From positions 17,112,001 to 17,176,000 of the forward strand of contig NC_088316.1 in the NCBI RefSeq assembly GCF_910592395.1: a DNA stretch of 64,000 bases. The letters run 5' to 3'. Shown in pieces: positions 36,268 through 49,700 of the stretch. Under the pieces are notes generated by a model. That model ran no database searches. It saw only the letters and a program-made list of their open reading frames with translations, and was not told the DNA's origin. The first letter of the stretch is position 1. Each line of letters begins with the position of its first letter. The stretch is from Lineus longissimus (lineage: Eukaryota; Nemertea; Pilidiophora; Heteronemertea; Lineidae). The translations under genes were made by a program, and so were the position numbers.

Positions 36268-37477
36268 TTTATTACCGGGAATTTTTTCAGCAAATTATAA
36301 AATAAACAACAAGTGGGATAACTCCCAAGAAATATGCGGTTGCAGATGTCAAAGAACTGTAAACCTGAATGTGAAAATGAGGTGCTATTCAATCAATCAG
36401 GATCGATTGAATGGGCCAAGATTTCAATTGACCAAAGACACCTTGTACCAGCAGAAACATGTCACAACCAGAAGGCAAGGAGAAGAATTACATAAAATGA
36501 ATATTAATCATATACAAGATACATGTACTAACAATATTATTACACTTCAATAAAAGACAAACAGTCTTTCTTCCAGCAAAATGTACAGAATCTTTCCCAA
36601 CCTGTATAAAAGTAGAAATGCATACAGTTGTCACAAATCTCATAGACTAGACCATACAGGGCCAAAATATAGCCATTTTCTTTTAATTTATTATACATGT
36701 ACTTCTATGATAGATGCGCTTTGTTCCATGGACTTCATTGCAGAATTTTGCTCCATTTTTAGTCTAACATGTTTTTTAGTCTTCTAATATGTTTTTTTGT
36801 CTTCCAACATATTTTTTTGTCTTCCAACATATTTTTTCAGTCTTCTAACATTTTGGTATAAATCTATCTACTTAGGAGGCATGCCATTTCAATAACATAG
36901 GAGTCATGATTCACGTGAAATAAAAATTTGTGTTTTCACCTGAATCGTGAGGCATAAATCACAACATGCCACTTTATATAAATTTGGTCATATGCTCTGA
37001 CACAGATCTCTGTATTTTATGTATTTTCAAAATTACATTCTCACCTTGCAAAACAGCTTTGAGAATAGCACCATATGTACATGTAGCTCTGAGATAGAGA
37101 TTCACATGCAAGACAGGGACTAACAGAAATCACCAAAAACATATGACGTGCTTCCTTACATGTACAAAGAAATTACTTTTTGCCAAATGTTTTTGAGGAT
37201 ACATACATGTATCTATATATGTACACCCTAACTGTCCTGTTAGGAAATTCTTCAACATAACATGAATTTTTAAGTACACATACACAAAAAACATACATGT
37301 AGATCCTACCAACAGGAGACACGCCCTCCAGATGATGCTCTGATTCCTCATCTTTCTATCTCATTGGATGACGTCGTATCAGGAGGCAGCTGTTCAAACT
37401 TACAAGGTCAGTCTACCTGCTGGCAACCCCCACAAGATAATAACCATGCAACTTGACAATCATCAAAAGTTTTCTAT
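36268..37477 (-). other. Probable long 3' UTR of the LDLa membrane-protein gene
   Basis: AT-rich, no ORF. It starts after the stop at 37478 and reaches a minus-strand AATAAA at 36268-36273. Many TACATGTA octamers and a short tandem repeat (36757-36855) lie inside. Confidence 0.5.
36757..36855. repeat. About 22-25 bp imperfect tandem repeat
   Basis: Four to five copies of 'gtcttccaacatatttttttg', with variants 'gtcttctaatatgttttttt', in the predicted 3' UTR. Confidence 0.75.
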
Positions 37478-40400
37478 TCACAATTCAGATTCCTGTTCCT
37501 TGATTCTCTCCTCAAGGTCGGCTTGTACAGTTTCCTCGTAAGTTGGAAGCTGGAAGGACACGAATTAGAAATAATATAATCTTAGGTTATTTACACACCT
37601 TGTTAATACCACGTTCCTGCACCAAATCGTATCCCATGTAAGCAAGCCCAAAGAAAACCCTTATAACCTCACGACATCTCGGCTACGTCTCTATGGTGAT
37701 GGACCTATCAAATTTTGACCACACAGAAATAATATTTTTGTGGATTTATTAACTGAGCGATGCTTTGTTCCACATCAACATCATTAGTCTCCTACAGTGT
37801 TAGCTGTTTCAATGCAGTCTCCTTCCTCACACTGTTAGAATAGACTGGAGTCTACACAGACCTGCAAAGCATAGGATAATTGAAATCAGATGCACTCAAA
37901 AAATTGAAAAGAAACTCACCCCATCGTTGTCAGCAGCATTGGGATTGTTTATTACTGCATCAAAATAGGAAGGTGGAGGGGTGGTACATGCACCCCTCAC
38001 ACTGTCAATGTCTCCGTCAGGCAAGTAGGGCTCAGACCTAGCACCATCTGTGCAGGGAGGAAGTGTGGGCTGGTCACCGAAGTCCATAATCATGTGAGTA
38101 GGTCCTTGCGGTGTTGTGGGTCCAGCATAGAGATTTACAAACGGGGGTGGAACACTCATAGTCCCCGTGTTGATCTGGAAATTGAAAACACAATGCAGAA
38201 AAATCGGGATTATCATTGAATTTGGATCCAGGTCCGATTGCTGAGAACACTCAGTGAGCTACATGTATACCACTCCCTGCTCTTCATTTCGCTATCAATC
38301 TTTAGTAGGTTAAAGCGACTTGCGCCGAGTCACAACAAAATAACTCAACTTGTGATCTGCACTGACCATGTTTTCTTTTTACCATGAATGAAAAGGGGTT
38401 GAGAGTACCTGAGATTCTTCTCCAAGATGCGAGGTTAGGCGATCTGGCATTGGGTACCTCATGAGTGGCCGACGGCCATTTGCAGAATCAACATTTTGTT
38501 GTTGTCTTTCTGCAACTAAGACCAAATTTAGTCCGACCGAGTTATACTACATGAACATCAAATTTCAGAGCAGATTTTGTGAGACTTTTTAAAGGAAATC
38601 AGTTGTTCCAGAAAAGTCCTAGTCTCATCTGACAGACTCTTGAATATTCATACACTGCGTTGTGAAGAGCACAGAATTTTACTTCCTAAAATGTCGCTGA
38701 TACATCCAAAAAAACCTATTTCAGGTTCTTACCCAGGATTGAACTCAAGACCATTGGCCAGGCTATACGGTCATGTTATGTAACACTTTATGGCAAATAA
38801 ATGTACAACTAACCTCGTCTGATCCTTCTCTGTTGATTTTTTTTCCTCAGGTAACCTATGTAGCCACCCACGATAATCAAGATTATGAAAACACTAAACA
38901 CTACAGCACCTATCATCCACTGTTCTGAAAATATACCACATATCAAGACATTAGATCATAAACTTTCTTTGGTAACCCGTACTTTGACAGCTTGAACTGT
39001 AAACTGTCAGTCACTTTAACATATAACAACATCTTTTTGCGTGTTGCTTGGAATTCTGTTGAGCATGTAGAGGGTTTACTCGCCTAATGACCCCACAGCT
39101 TTCTGCCAGGGCCAGGGAGGGGCTGGGAGTCTATCACCTCACACTCTCAATAAGAATTGGGTCTTTTGTTAGCCCTGGAACAGATACGAAAAGACATTGG
39201 CCAAATATATGCCTACCTATCACAGGCTTTGACTTCCCATATAGGCAGTTCAATTCATCAGACCCGTCTTGACAATCCTGTTTTCCATCACACTGCTGCA
39301 CTTGTGCATAGCATTTGGCATCACTCACACATCGCTTTATGTCATGATTATAACAGGGAACTGAAATAACATGTATAGTATCTTTAACATATAGTATATA
39401 CCTACTGCATGCAAATACGACAACACTCAAGACTAATTTATTACAATTATGATTGTACCCTTCCATCACTTATCAACTGGGAGAGGACAAATTGGAGGCC
39501 TTTCATTTGCTTAACTTAGGTTACATCCTCCGGCGGAAAACAGGGTAACTAGGCCAATATTTACTCAACGGGCATGGCATCTTATTATCATAACACTTGC
39601 CCCATGGCTTGAAGTATACTTCTGCATTGAAAGGCGTTCTTTGATACACTGACACTTGTCAGCGGAAAGCATCACATAAAAGCTGTCAACCCTTATACAA
39701 TAAGTTAACAAACAAATTTAGGAATCCAAGTTAATAACAACTCACCACATAAACTCTTATTCTCTACACACTGGCCATCTTCTCGACAATGCTGAAGGGG
39801 AAATTGGCAGTGCGGGGCTGAAAGAAACAGAAACTTTTTAACCACAAAAAAGATAGATCATCCGTAAGACCAACCTTAGAGGGAATCTGTGGACAACACC
39901 ATCACCAAATCGTCTCTGTCTCAATGAGAGCATCCTGCATGTTCTGTGGTGGTGAATTCAAACTTTGCCTAGTCGTGGGTTTAGGCTCAGTTGATTCACA
40001 TTTAGGTCCGATGTGATGTCAGAAACATCCAAGGCTGACATATCATTGCCCCACAACATAGCTTCAGCATCAGAAGAACTGATCAGGAGAGAGGCGAATT
40101 GCAACAAGCTTTTCGATCGAACAGGACATTAAGCAACCAAATTTTATAAGGCAGACAAAAAGGCAGGGGTAAAAGGGTTCAACTGGTTGTCTCAAGGCAA
40201 CAAATATATCCAGTTTAAGAACAGGATCGGGGTTTGAGTGAATGATACAAATTCTCCCTGTACATTCATCTTTGCTCCTTATTGAATTCTCCATGGTTTC
40301 ATGTATTCATTCATGATTCAGGTTATTGGTCGAATAATTCACTTTCTGTAGCTGGGCCATTCCTGTTCTACTTACGACATTCATTTTCCGATTGTGCACA

Positions 40401-41213
40401 TTTCCTAGGGAAGCCATTGCATCTGATAACATAGGTGAATGCTGAATAAATCTGCTTGAAACGACATGGTCTTACTGAAAATGAACAAAGACGCTATTAA
40501 GAGAAGATATAGCAACAGACAAAATGAACAATACGCTAAATATGGCCAAGATCAGTGTCTCCATTTTCAATGTCCATAGATTTTTTTTAAGACTCATCGA
40601 ATGACGTCACATCAAAAATGGAATTCAGGGAGCCACTTCCAAGATTTTGAGACTCCTAATATATTTTACATGAACCAACCCAAGCTAATCCCTAAGCTAC
40701 TCCTCTTTTTAAACGGATTAAAGGAGCTGTTGACTGCTTCTAAGATGAAAACTTACAGCAATATTCATCTGAGATGACACAGAGGTCAATATCTTCACAC
40801 CAATATGGTCGGTGGTAGGGACACTTCCCTTGCTTTGAATCTGAAAATTTCAAAATTTACAGTTTTTTTTCCTTCTCAAGTCCGTCTACAATGCACAGAT
40901 CATCATGTTACAAACAATAACAGTAACCTTTTTTCTCCATATGAGTATGACTGTATAGGGCTAATTGCAAATACAGTTGTAGCACTTTCTGTTAACAAGT
41001 ACCTTGGAATTCTAATCGCGTTTTCAACTTCAAGTCCTAGTTTGATAATCAAACTCAACCAGTTGCCACATTGCTGCTGATACTTACGACAATCAAGGTA
41101 GTGTTCGACGCAAGTTCCATTCAAACACTTATGTTTCTTCCACCCATGGCATCTCCCAACTTCAAAGGGGTCCATCGTCCATGATTCATAGGTCAGCATC
41201 AGGGCCAACCAAA
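37478..41213 (-). CDS. Type I membrane protein with LDLa-like cysteine modules and PY motifs (5' end missing)
   Basis: Exons in transcript order: 41088-41213, 40757-40840, 40376-40474, 39746-39817, 39217-39360, 38814-38924, 38409-38515, 37920-38174, 37478-37549 (about 356 aa). The first visible residues (WLALMLTYESWTM) look like the end of a signal peptide. Five short Cys-rich exons follow; only the last keeps the calcium-binding LDL-receptor class A signature (CDGKQDCQDGSDELNC). One membrane span (MIGAVVFSVFIILIIVGGYI) is followed by a basic stop-transfer (RKKNQQRRIRR). The cytoplasmic tail has PPSY and LPTY, WW-domain (NEDD4-family) docking motifs as in LDLRAD3, LDLRAD4 and PMEPA1. Orthology to those is inference. 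The signal-peptide exon upstream of 41213 was not found. Confidence 0.7.
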
Positions 41214-41892
41214 CTGTGAGAACAAATCAAAGAGAATCTATAGGCCCTATAGGCTAGGCATGATGAAATAAACACTTGAACAATTGGCTAAATGAGATGA
41301 GATGTTCTCTCCGAAATCGACCAAAGTTTGTGAGGGACCAAGTTTCGTCTGAAAATAGATAACTGTTTTACACACGGGACATAAGGCAATACACATGCAG
41401 CATAGCAGGTAAACGTCAACGGGTTATTGTCGGACGTCAGTTCGCCAAGAAAACCAAAGGAATTGAAGGATTCATTGAACCATGGAGGTATGGTCAACCA
41501 TCGAACTTTTGAGATATGTTGAAATTTGCACAAATCAGCGAAAAACGCACCAACTGGCACTGGACGGTATTTTGATCACGAGGCCGACGCACATCCCAAG
41601 TTCAGTGTACACATACGTCGGTAACAACAGTAAAATAGATAGTTTCTTGTTAGCCGCCTATTGAGTAGCACTTTGGGTTTCAGAAACTCTGCTGGTAGGC
41701 CCTATGACCCATATTTTGGGTATTGTAAAATTGTTATGACAAATATATTAAAGTAGAAAGAAAGCTTTTTAAAAAAAACGATATAAGATTCGCCAGGGTT
41801 TGAATCTAATTCGAATCCGGGCCTGATAGGCCTATTGATAAACGTTCATGGATGAAAAATGGAAAGAAGACCTTTTAAAAAAACGAAAAAAT

Positions 41893-41964
41893 ACATTCGC
41901 CGGGGATCGAACCCGTGACCACCCAATCTAAAGCGCAGCGCTCTAACCGCTGAGCTATCAGGGC
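41893..41964 (-). tRNA. tRNA-like sequence (pseudogene or tRNA-derived SINE head)
   Basis: On the minus strand a good A box (TAGCTCAGCGGTTAGAGCG) and B box (GGTTCGATCC) are spaced as in a tRNA gene. A T run (Pol III terminator) follows about 10 bp downstream. The acceptor arm (gccctga against cgaatgt) and the anticodon stem do not pair, so it is unlikely to be a working tRNA and no anticodon is assigned. A weaker relative with the same flank (gaaagaaagcttttt, then attcgccaggg) lies at 41756-41830. Confidence 0.5.
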
Positions 41965-42352
41965 GTTCATGTTTGACGTGAGATATTTGGCAATCTGAAG
42001 ACAGGCCTTAGGGTACGGGCCATGATTGTGGCTAGGTCACGCTGGCGGAAGAGTAATTGGGTGCAAATAGTTCAAGGTAACCGTATAACACAATATCGCT
42101 ATAGATATTTCTTAATATATCGTATATATTGCTCGGTGATTTTATTGAAAATGTTTGCAGTTGATTTAAATGTTTGAATGGTTTAAAAACAAAATTTTTA
42201 GAAGCGAGGTCAACATGGTCAAAAGAAATAGTTTTTTCTTTTTTTCTTTCGCTGACCCATTGAAAAGATTATAATGCATTAACATACTGCAATTTCTTTT
42301 AAACATATTGAAAGACAAAGAAATACCAGCCCACCAAACTTTGAGGGCCGCT

Positions 42353-42459
42353 GTCCACACTTTCGTCCACACTTTCGTCCACACTTTCGTCCACACTTTC
42401 GTCCACACTTTCGTCCACACTTTCGTCCACACTTTCGTCCACACTTTCGTCCACACTTT
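42353..42459. repeat. 12 bp minisatellite, about nine copies
   Basis: Perfect head-to-tail copies of gtccacactttc. Because the period is a multiple of three, long open frames appear on both strands (V-W-T-K on one, H-T-F-V on the other); these are artefacts of the repeat. Confidence 0.95.
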
Positions 42460-43713
42460 ACACCTACCCCGGGTTGCGCCACCTGGTAGATATCCACATC
42501 ACTAAAACTTGGTTGTCAATCATAACAACATGGCGGATTCCCCTTCAGGTGCTCGAAGTTGTCCCTAGTTTTCCTCTCCCAGTTGCTTTATTCATTGTGC
42601 GATTACTTTGATTTTGTGTTGGACTCAATGTCTCATGGCCTGGATACTATTTGGCCTATAGGCCTTGGTGTTGGTCAATTTCAAACGGGTCTTGTGTCCA
42701 GGTAGTAAGTCATAAGTGAAATTAACCTGTCCATGGTTGGTCCATCCATGCCATGCACTCCATGCTATTGCCAGCAATGAACATGTTGTTAGATTTCTAC
42801 CGGAAGACAAGGCTTTGTTTGTAAACAAGGGTAAACTAAAAACTTGGGTATTGATTACACTACTGTACAGTAACAGTAGATGATGATAGTGTTAGTGTAG
42901 GCTATACAACAATGAACAGTTTATTCAAATGACGTTTTGCATACTTAAATATGTCATGCAAGTGAAGTCGACTATGTGACAGTTTGCAGTTTGTGGCATC
43001 TTTAAATCATATTTCAAGTTCTATGGACTATACCTAGGCCTAGTGCCGATCCACTGGCATGGTGCACTGGCCATGCTTTGTCCCTTTGCCTTCGGGCTTC
43101 ACAAACGTCCTCCCTGTCTCATCTGAACCTCCCTGTGCCTGTGCTGCGCTCAACTTCATTAACTTAACACACGACACACCTTATGACTGTTCCGGTTTCA
43201 CAAAGTTCCTACACTGTGTTCGACTCTGGTCAGTTGGCGCCATTGTGCAATCGATAACTCAAATTTAAATATGTGACCCATCACAGCAAAACCAGGCGCA
43301 TGTCGCTCTGAGCTTGGCAGGTTGAGACGGACTGTCTGTTCATTTCTCTATTGTCTGCCTTTTGTGAAATATGAGCACATCAATTTCTTCCATTATCTTC
43401 TGGTGTCATTTAGGCTCTTCTTCTGTGCGACAAGCGCCTGGTTTTGCTGTGACGGGTCACATATAGTGAACTTGATTCTGACTAATAAAACGGCTCTTGA
43501 TATCTCATATCATCTGTTTCAGAGTGATTATCTGACAACGATCTTTTACTTGTAAAAAATGGAGCAACTAACTTGAGAAGAAAGGAACAAAGGCATATAG
43601 CATTGTCCGAACGCCCTGTCATATCTAGATCGCCAAAAGAAAGAACTGCTACTAGTGCTATTCATCGGTGCTATTTGTATGTTGTGATATTCAGTGCAAT
43701 AAGTTGACTAAAG

Positions 43714-46700
43714 ATGGCGCTACCATCATCAGTAGAAGAACAAATCGTTGTCATTGACACAGGATTAAAGACGCTTCGGAACACCCGGGTAAGTCCATAA
43801 GTCTAATGAAGTGTACTGAAGTAGTTTCGTGTTAGTCCCAGACTGCTGATTCATGAGATCAGTTCACCATGCAGAAATGCTGTTGTAATTGGAATTAAAC
43901 TGTAATTATCTCATCTTTTGTTATAATATATAAGACATCGGCTTCATACTGGGTTGGTGGAATGTATTTTATTTCGAATATATGCCTGTCTTTCTTCAGA
44001 TGCTTGGCTTTAGTGAATTCAAGGAGTTGTACACAGCTTGTGATAGACATCATCGTGATGTTAAGCTTGGACACCTTACTGGGACACCTAATGACCTTTT
44101 GTAAGTATTTCATCATTGACTGATAAATGATATTGCCATTATTTGGGAAATGTCCATGATAATGGCAAATGCCAAAATTGTTTTTGAACTAGAGAAAAGA
44201 GAGCTCTACATGAACAAGTTCTGAAGTCTGGAAGAGTGAAAGCGTTATCCGTGAACTGTCTATGATTATGATACTATAAATAAGGATGTCACATTCAGGC
44301 AGAGACATAAATCAAGGATGATGTCTCATATTGTTGGAGGCTGTGGCAGACCCTTTCATGGTTGAGGTTGGAGCAGATCGATTCAAAGGAAGGACGACTC
44401 ATTTACAACCCCCTCAAATCACTGGTGGTCAATGATCATGATATCCTCTAAGTCCATATGGTGCCCAGGGCAGACAATGCGGATGTGCTTGAGATTGAGA
44501 CTGGTTGTGCTTTGTCTCATATGCTCAATGAAATGAGTCTTTGACTTTAAAGTCCTCCTGGTCGTAACTCTTTGTGTTTTGAATAAGGGGTTAAATTCTA
44601 TTTGAATTTTGAACACACCATCACAGACCGTCACACCATTTGCTTAACGTTAATAGCAAATTTTTATTTTTATTTTTTCACTTATCTTCTTATATTTTCT
44701 TTACATTGCATGGTTGTTTCCTGTCCTTCATTTGTATGAGAAAACATGTGTTTGTCATATCCTTGGCTATATATTTACTTGGCCTTCTTTTCAATTTGTA
44801 TGAATATGTTGTTTGAATAAATCACTTCGTTGAGGCCTATTGTAATAGTTATGGTATTCGTAAACTCTATATGGTATTAGCACGTTTAGAGGCCCTATTT
44901 TCATTACTTTCATAGGGGATTACTTCCCAATGAAAACTTCTCCCATAAAACTGATTACAGATTAGGTGCGATTTCATATATTCCGCTGTGTGAAATTGTA
45001 CTTGAAAACAGATAAGCCAACATGTATGATTTAGTCGATGTATGTATAAAACACATGCTGGCAGTAAATAATAAACCAGTGTTTAGTTGGATGGTGTTTT
45101 GATTATTTCTTTCCAGACAAAAGGCTTATGATGATACCCAGTTTTATTGTATTCTCATCCGTATGTTAGTAGAGGCGTCGCTGTGAGTATCTGTGTGTTT
45201 TACATCTCAAGTGAAATTTTGTTCCAAGGTATGACGGAAATGGTCAGTAATATCAAGCCGGCTAACTCCAACCAGAGGGACGGAGAACGAGTTATTGTTT
45301 TCTAGTATTGAACTATTATAGTCTTTGGAGTGTGACCTGCACAGGCCTTCCATCTCGGGAAGATCCCAAATTTGGATTAATATGCCGTATGACTGAACTG
45401 AACCGTTAATACCTCTCGACCAGGCACACTTTAGTCAAAGGTAACATCCAATGACCTCAAGTTCGTCCCTTTTTTGTGACTTTTTCTTGAGAGATAAAAA
45501 AATTACATTTTGTTGTCCTTTTCAGTTCCATTGGACTCCGCCAGAAGAATGATTTACAGAAGATCTACAGTTGGTACTTGGCAAACAAACATGTGCTCCA
45601 CGCAGCTCCAGTAAGTTGGACTTGTAAAACCTTCCAATGCACAATAAATGGTTACTCTGTGCATCTGAAACAACCACAAAAGGACAGGGACAAACAGTTT
45701 GAATAGGCTATATTCCTCTGTAGAAGTGCAGTACTTGATAGGGTTGAGCAACTTGATACACCTGAAGTCATGCAAATTCAGTCAAAGGCTTTCCATTTTG
45801 TTGTTTTCCTCTGATCTTGCAATGAATCAGAGCTTTATTTCTTTTATAAACTAAAATTCAATTCTTCTCTGCAGCGCTTTGGCAAGGCACACCTGGAAGC
45901 GGAGAGTAAGGAAGCACTTCGAACATCCTCCACTTCTCCGACACTGTTCCGGCCAAAGTCCAGTAAGTCTGCCCGAAAGAAGTCTGCTACTGGCCGAGGG
46001 AAATCTGCCACGCAGAGAGAGAAATCACCGACCCTGAATTTGTCTCCTTGGTCAAAGGAAAAGATGAAGAATCAGAAAAATCTCCAGGCATCTGAGGTAG
46101 GGTCTTATAGACTTGTATAGAGACAGGAATGACTTTTAACACAGTGACCTCACAACAAGTTCACTCCTCCGGAGAAAAGAAAATCAAGGACCTAATTTTG
46201 GGCAGTTATTCTAAACATTAGTTAGTAGTATTGTTTATTTCAGGCAGTTCAACCAGAAGGAGAGGATGAGGAAAAAGAGAATCAGGTTGATGTTCCCCGG
46301 AACACCCCAATCCCTGAGGACATTGCTCGGCCAAGGATGGTGCATACCATAGCCAGTCTTGTTAACCCCCATGTACATTACCAAGACAACCAGACAGAGG
46401 TGGCTAGTCATAGCCCTCAGGGAACAGGTGAGTTTACTCTTGTAGTGTTCTGGATCCCTGATGTCATCACCAGGCCCAGGATGGTACATACCATTGCCTG
46501 TCTCTTTAACACCCACTTTCATTCCCAAGATAACCAAACATCCTAGTCACAGCCTAAACTATTCTTCACCACTTTTGCAGCAGCCGGTAAGCCTCCATCA
46601 AGTTCTGGGGAAGGAGCGGCCAAACTCCGGATGTGGCAGTCTTACCAGGAGCAGAATTCATATGGACAAGATGTGCTAGGTTAGTTTTGCTACTTTTAAT

Positions 46701-49700
46701 CCGTGTAACACCACAAGCCAGACACTAAAATACGGACAGACAGAGAGTAGTCTCTCTTGTCCCTATGATCAGGTGAAACATGATAATCATTTATGAGTAT
46801 CACCTGTGAAATAATAAGCTGCTAAGGAAATACAGAGAAAATATCTACCAATCTTTATTCTGCATGGACTGCAATAGAATAGAACTCCTTATGTCAGAGA
46901 AACATCTATTTACAATGTTTTCAATGTGGACCTTCTTTCTCAGGAAAGCTTCAGTTCTGTGGTCGGTCAGGGACTCCATATGGTGTTCGCTACGTTGCTC
47001 ATGGAAATGCGGAGACACCAGAACAGTTTACCTCCGATGTCGTCTCGGCTTATTCTTATATTGAAACGAAAAAGACTGGAGGTGAGTCATCCTGTTTGTC
47101 ATTGTAACCATGGATACTCAGGCTAAGAAATCATCTGTTAACTTTTGAATGTATCTGGTGAACTCACCTCATTGTTCAACTTTGGCACTAACCTGTGATT
47201 GTTAAGTTTTGTCTTTCACAAGGCTAAGCCTAGAATTATAATCTTTCTGTTCAGGTGCCCAACCGGAAGAAAGCCACGTTGCCAAATCGCGACTTGAAGA
47301 CTTCTACAAGCAATCAGAGAGATACTATCCACACAATCTGCCAAAATATCCCAGTTTCAAGCCAAAGTTGACCCATGCTGATGAGCAGAGGTGTGACTCG
47401 GCTCGATCTTCTAACAGGTATGTATACGCCATTCAAGAGATGTGGTATTAGAACTTCATAATGACTTAGCTAGATTGAATGAAAATGACCTGTCTGTGAT
47501 AAAATCAGTGCATTTTATAGAGAGATGACGTATTCTTTGCAGAGGTATGTTACGTGGGTATACTGTATTTTGATATCAAGTTTTTGTATTCTGTTTCAGA
47601 TCTGAGTCTGACGCCCAAAATGTTGCTCAAGAAATCAAACCAGCCGAAGTTAAACTGGACACATTGGTGACCATGATTGACTCTGTGACTGACGATATGT
47701 CCTATTATAAAGAAAAAGTAAGAAACCCAAGCCTGTAGCTAGCTATTTGGCCCCCTTTGCCAATTTGGTGTACCAAGATAAAGAATGTCTTTGTTCTCAA
47801 TAGATATTTATGGCATTTTGACCATACAGGTTGAAGGGAAAGTAAAGTTTTCATCATCATTCTGGTGTCATAGTCTAGATTTAGGCCTTTGCTTTTGCTT
47901 TCACTTTTATGCTAATCCAAGTACTATCAACTAGAACCTGCTGTGTTCTGATATTAGTTTTGACAAGACAAAACTGATATAATCCATGGACAGTAAAGCA
48001 ATATGAAAGGGTAGGATGCCTTTAACTGTCTGCTTTGTGGCTCAAACTTATGCATTTCTCTTCATGCAGATTGCTCCAGGCCCAAGTGCAGGCTTCACCA
48101 AGCCAGTATTACCAGTGGATGAAAGTCCTGCACCTAGACCCAAGACTTGTCCTCCCTCTGGTGCTTCGCCCACTCCAAGATCGTAAGTAAAATGATTTGG
48201 TTGAGAGCACTATTAACAACGACATTGGGTAATTTGCATAGAAATGTCGGAGGAACCAACTCGGCAACATACAATGTGAATATAACGGACACTTTATGTA
48301 TTGAATCCTTCCCAACTGCTTTCTTCAAAGGCTTATGATCAGCACTATCACCCACCTCTGTTCCAGTGACAGACACCAGTTGGTCCCAACAAGAATACAG
48401 CCACCGGACACTTCCGAGTACAACGTCCATTTCCGGCGTGATTCTACGCCCGCCCCGCCATCTTCTGTGGTACAAGCTGTAGACTGGAGAGGGAAGGTTG
48501 AACCGGATACAACACGTTACAGGTAAGTAATCAACTGAAGTCACCGATGCTTTGGTTGATTCAATTAGTTCTTCCCAAAATAACTCTTAGGGGTATGTTG
48601 ACTGGACATTTTTGGTAGGTTATTCAAATTTTATCTTTTCGTTGACAGGTGGCAAGACACAGGCTTTGGCAGCCACACGTACGTCAAGAAGTTAGGTAAA
48701 CAAAGGGTGAGGTCTGCTGGTGCGTCGTCTGCTGGCTCAAGGCCTAAAACGGCACCAATGTCAACCAAGGAGAAGTGGAAGACGGAGAAACCAAGCGATG
48801 CCAACCAGACCCTTCCTGGTGCTGCCACCCATGGTACCAAGGAGATTGATGCACAGACAGTGGACTCGTTGGTCAAAGTTTATCATCTAGGTGGCAATTC
48901 TCCTGAGGCGGGCCCGTAAGTGCCTTACTATAAACAAAGACATTATTATGGGTCTGTTAGTGAAGTTCTGTGATTGGGCGTACATGTATTCCGGATAACC
49001 CCACTGCTGTCATTTTGACGAGACTTGTTTTGCTGTTTGATTCAAGATCATGAAAAATGAAATGTTTACAGTTTGCGGGAAATCTTTGAGGGGCTGATGT
49101 CCCCCTTTTCTGTTGTCTGATTCAAAGATAATTCCATGTTGCCCCTCTATGAAATGTTCTCTGAACCTGGTCTCGAATTCTGCAGTTTTATTTTATGTTT
49201 TCTTCAGGCCTTCCTATATAATGATGTCCAGGTCTTCCATGGGATATTATTTTGGCGTAAGTTCACCTATTTCTGACATCTTTCGATTTTCTTTCTCAAT
49301 TTCTGTCTTGAAGCAGCAGGGAAGGTACATTCCATTTTCTCAAACCTGGCTTCATAATTTGAGGAAGTTGATTTCCTTGAGTGGAGAATTGGATGCTTTT
49401 TATCCCCTTAAAATGTAATATGAATGATGTATATTTATTTCACGACTCTTTTTTTGGGGCCCTATTTTAGGACACACCAACTATTCCTGCAAACCAGCCT
49501 CCAAATATGGAATATCTGTCATTCATCGCCCCAAAGAACATCCAAGGTAGGAAAGTTTATTAATCAAACATCTTTGATAGCTGTTCGCCAAACCTTTAAG
49601 ACACTGATACTTTATAATAGCACCTCTTTTACCGTAGCACCAGCGTTCTACTGCCTCAAGGGGTTAATATTGGTAATAACTTCAGCAATTAGAGACTGTG

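Larger units (their letters stand above)
41214..43713. other. Intergenic region with tRNA-like repeat and minisatellite
   Basis: It should include the first exon of the LDLa gene and the promoter of the IQ gene, but I cannot place either. Recognisable content is the tRNA-like sequence at 41893-41964 with a decayed relative at 41756-41830, and the 12 bp repeat at 42353-42459. Confidence 0.5.

Noticed and set aside
41893-41964. Functional tRNA gene with a suppressor-like anticodon
   Set aside because: The loop could be read as TTA, but neither the anticodon stem nor the acceptor stem pairs, so an anticodon call would be unsupported.
42166-42505. ORFs of V-W-T-K, C-G-R-K or H-T-F-V repeats
   Set aside because: They come only from the 12 bp minisatellite, whose period keeps all frames open.
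49471-49546. Reading this IQ-gene exon directly after 48915
   Set aside because: Phase would give an unlikely peptide. Inserting the 49-nt exon at 49208-49256 restores phase and gives D-T-P-T-I-P-A-N-Q-P-P, so the small exon is accepted instead.
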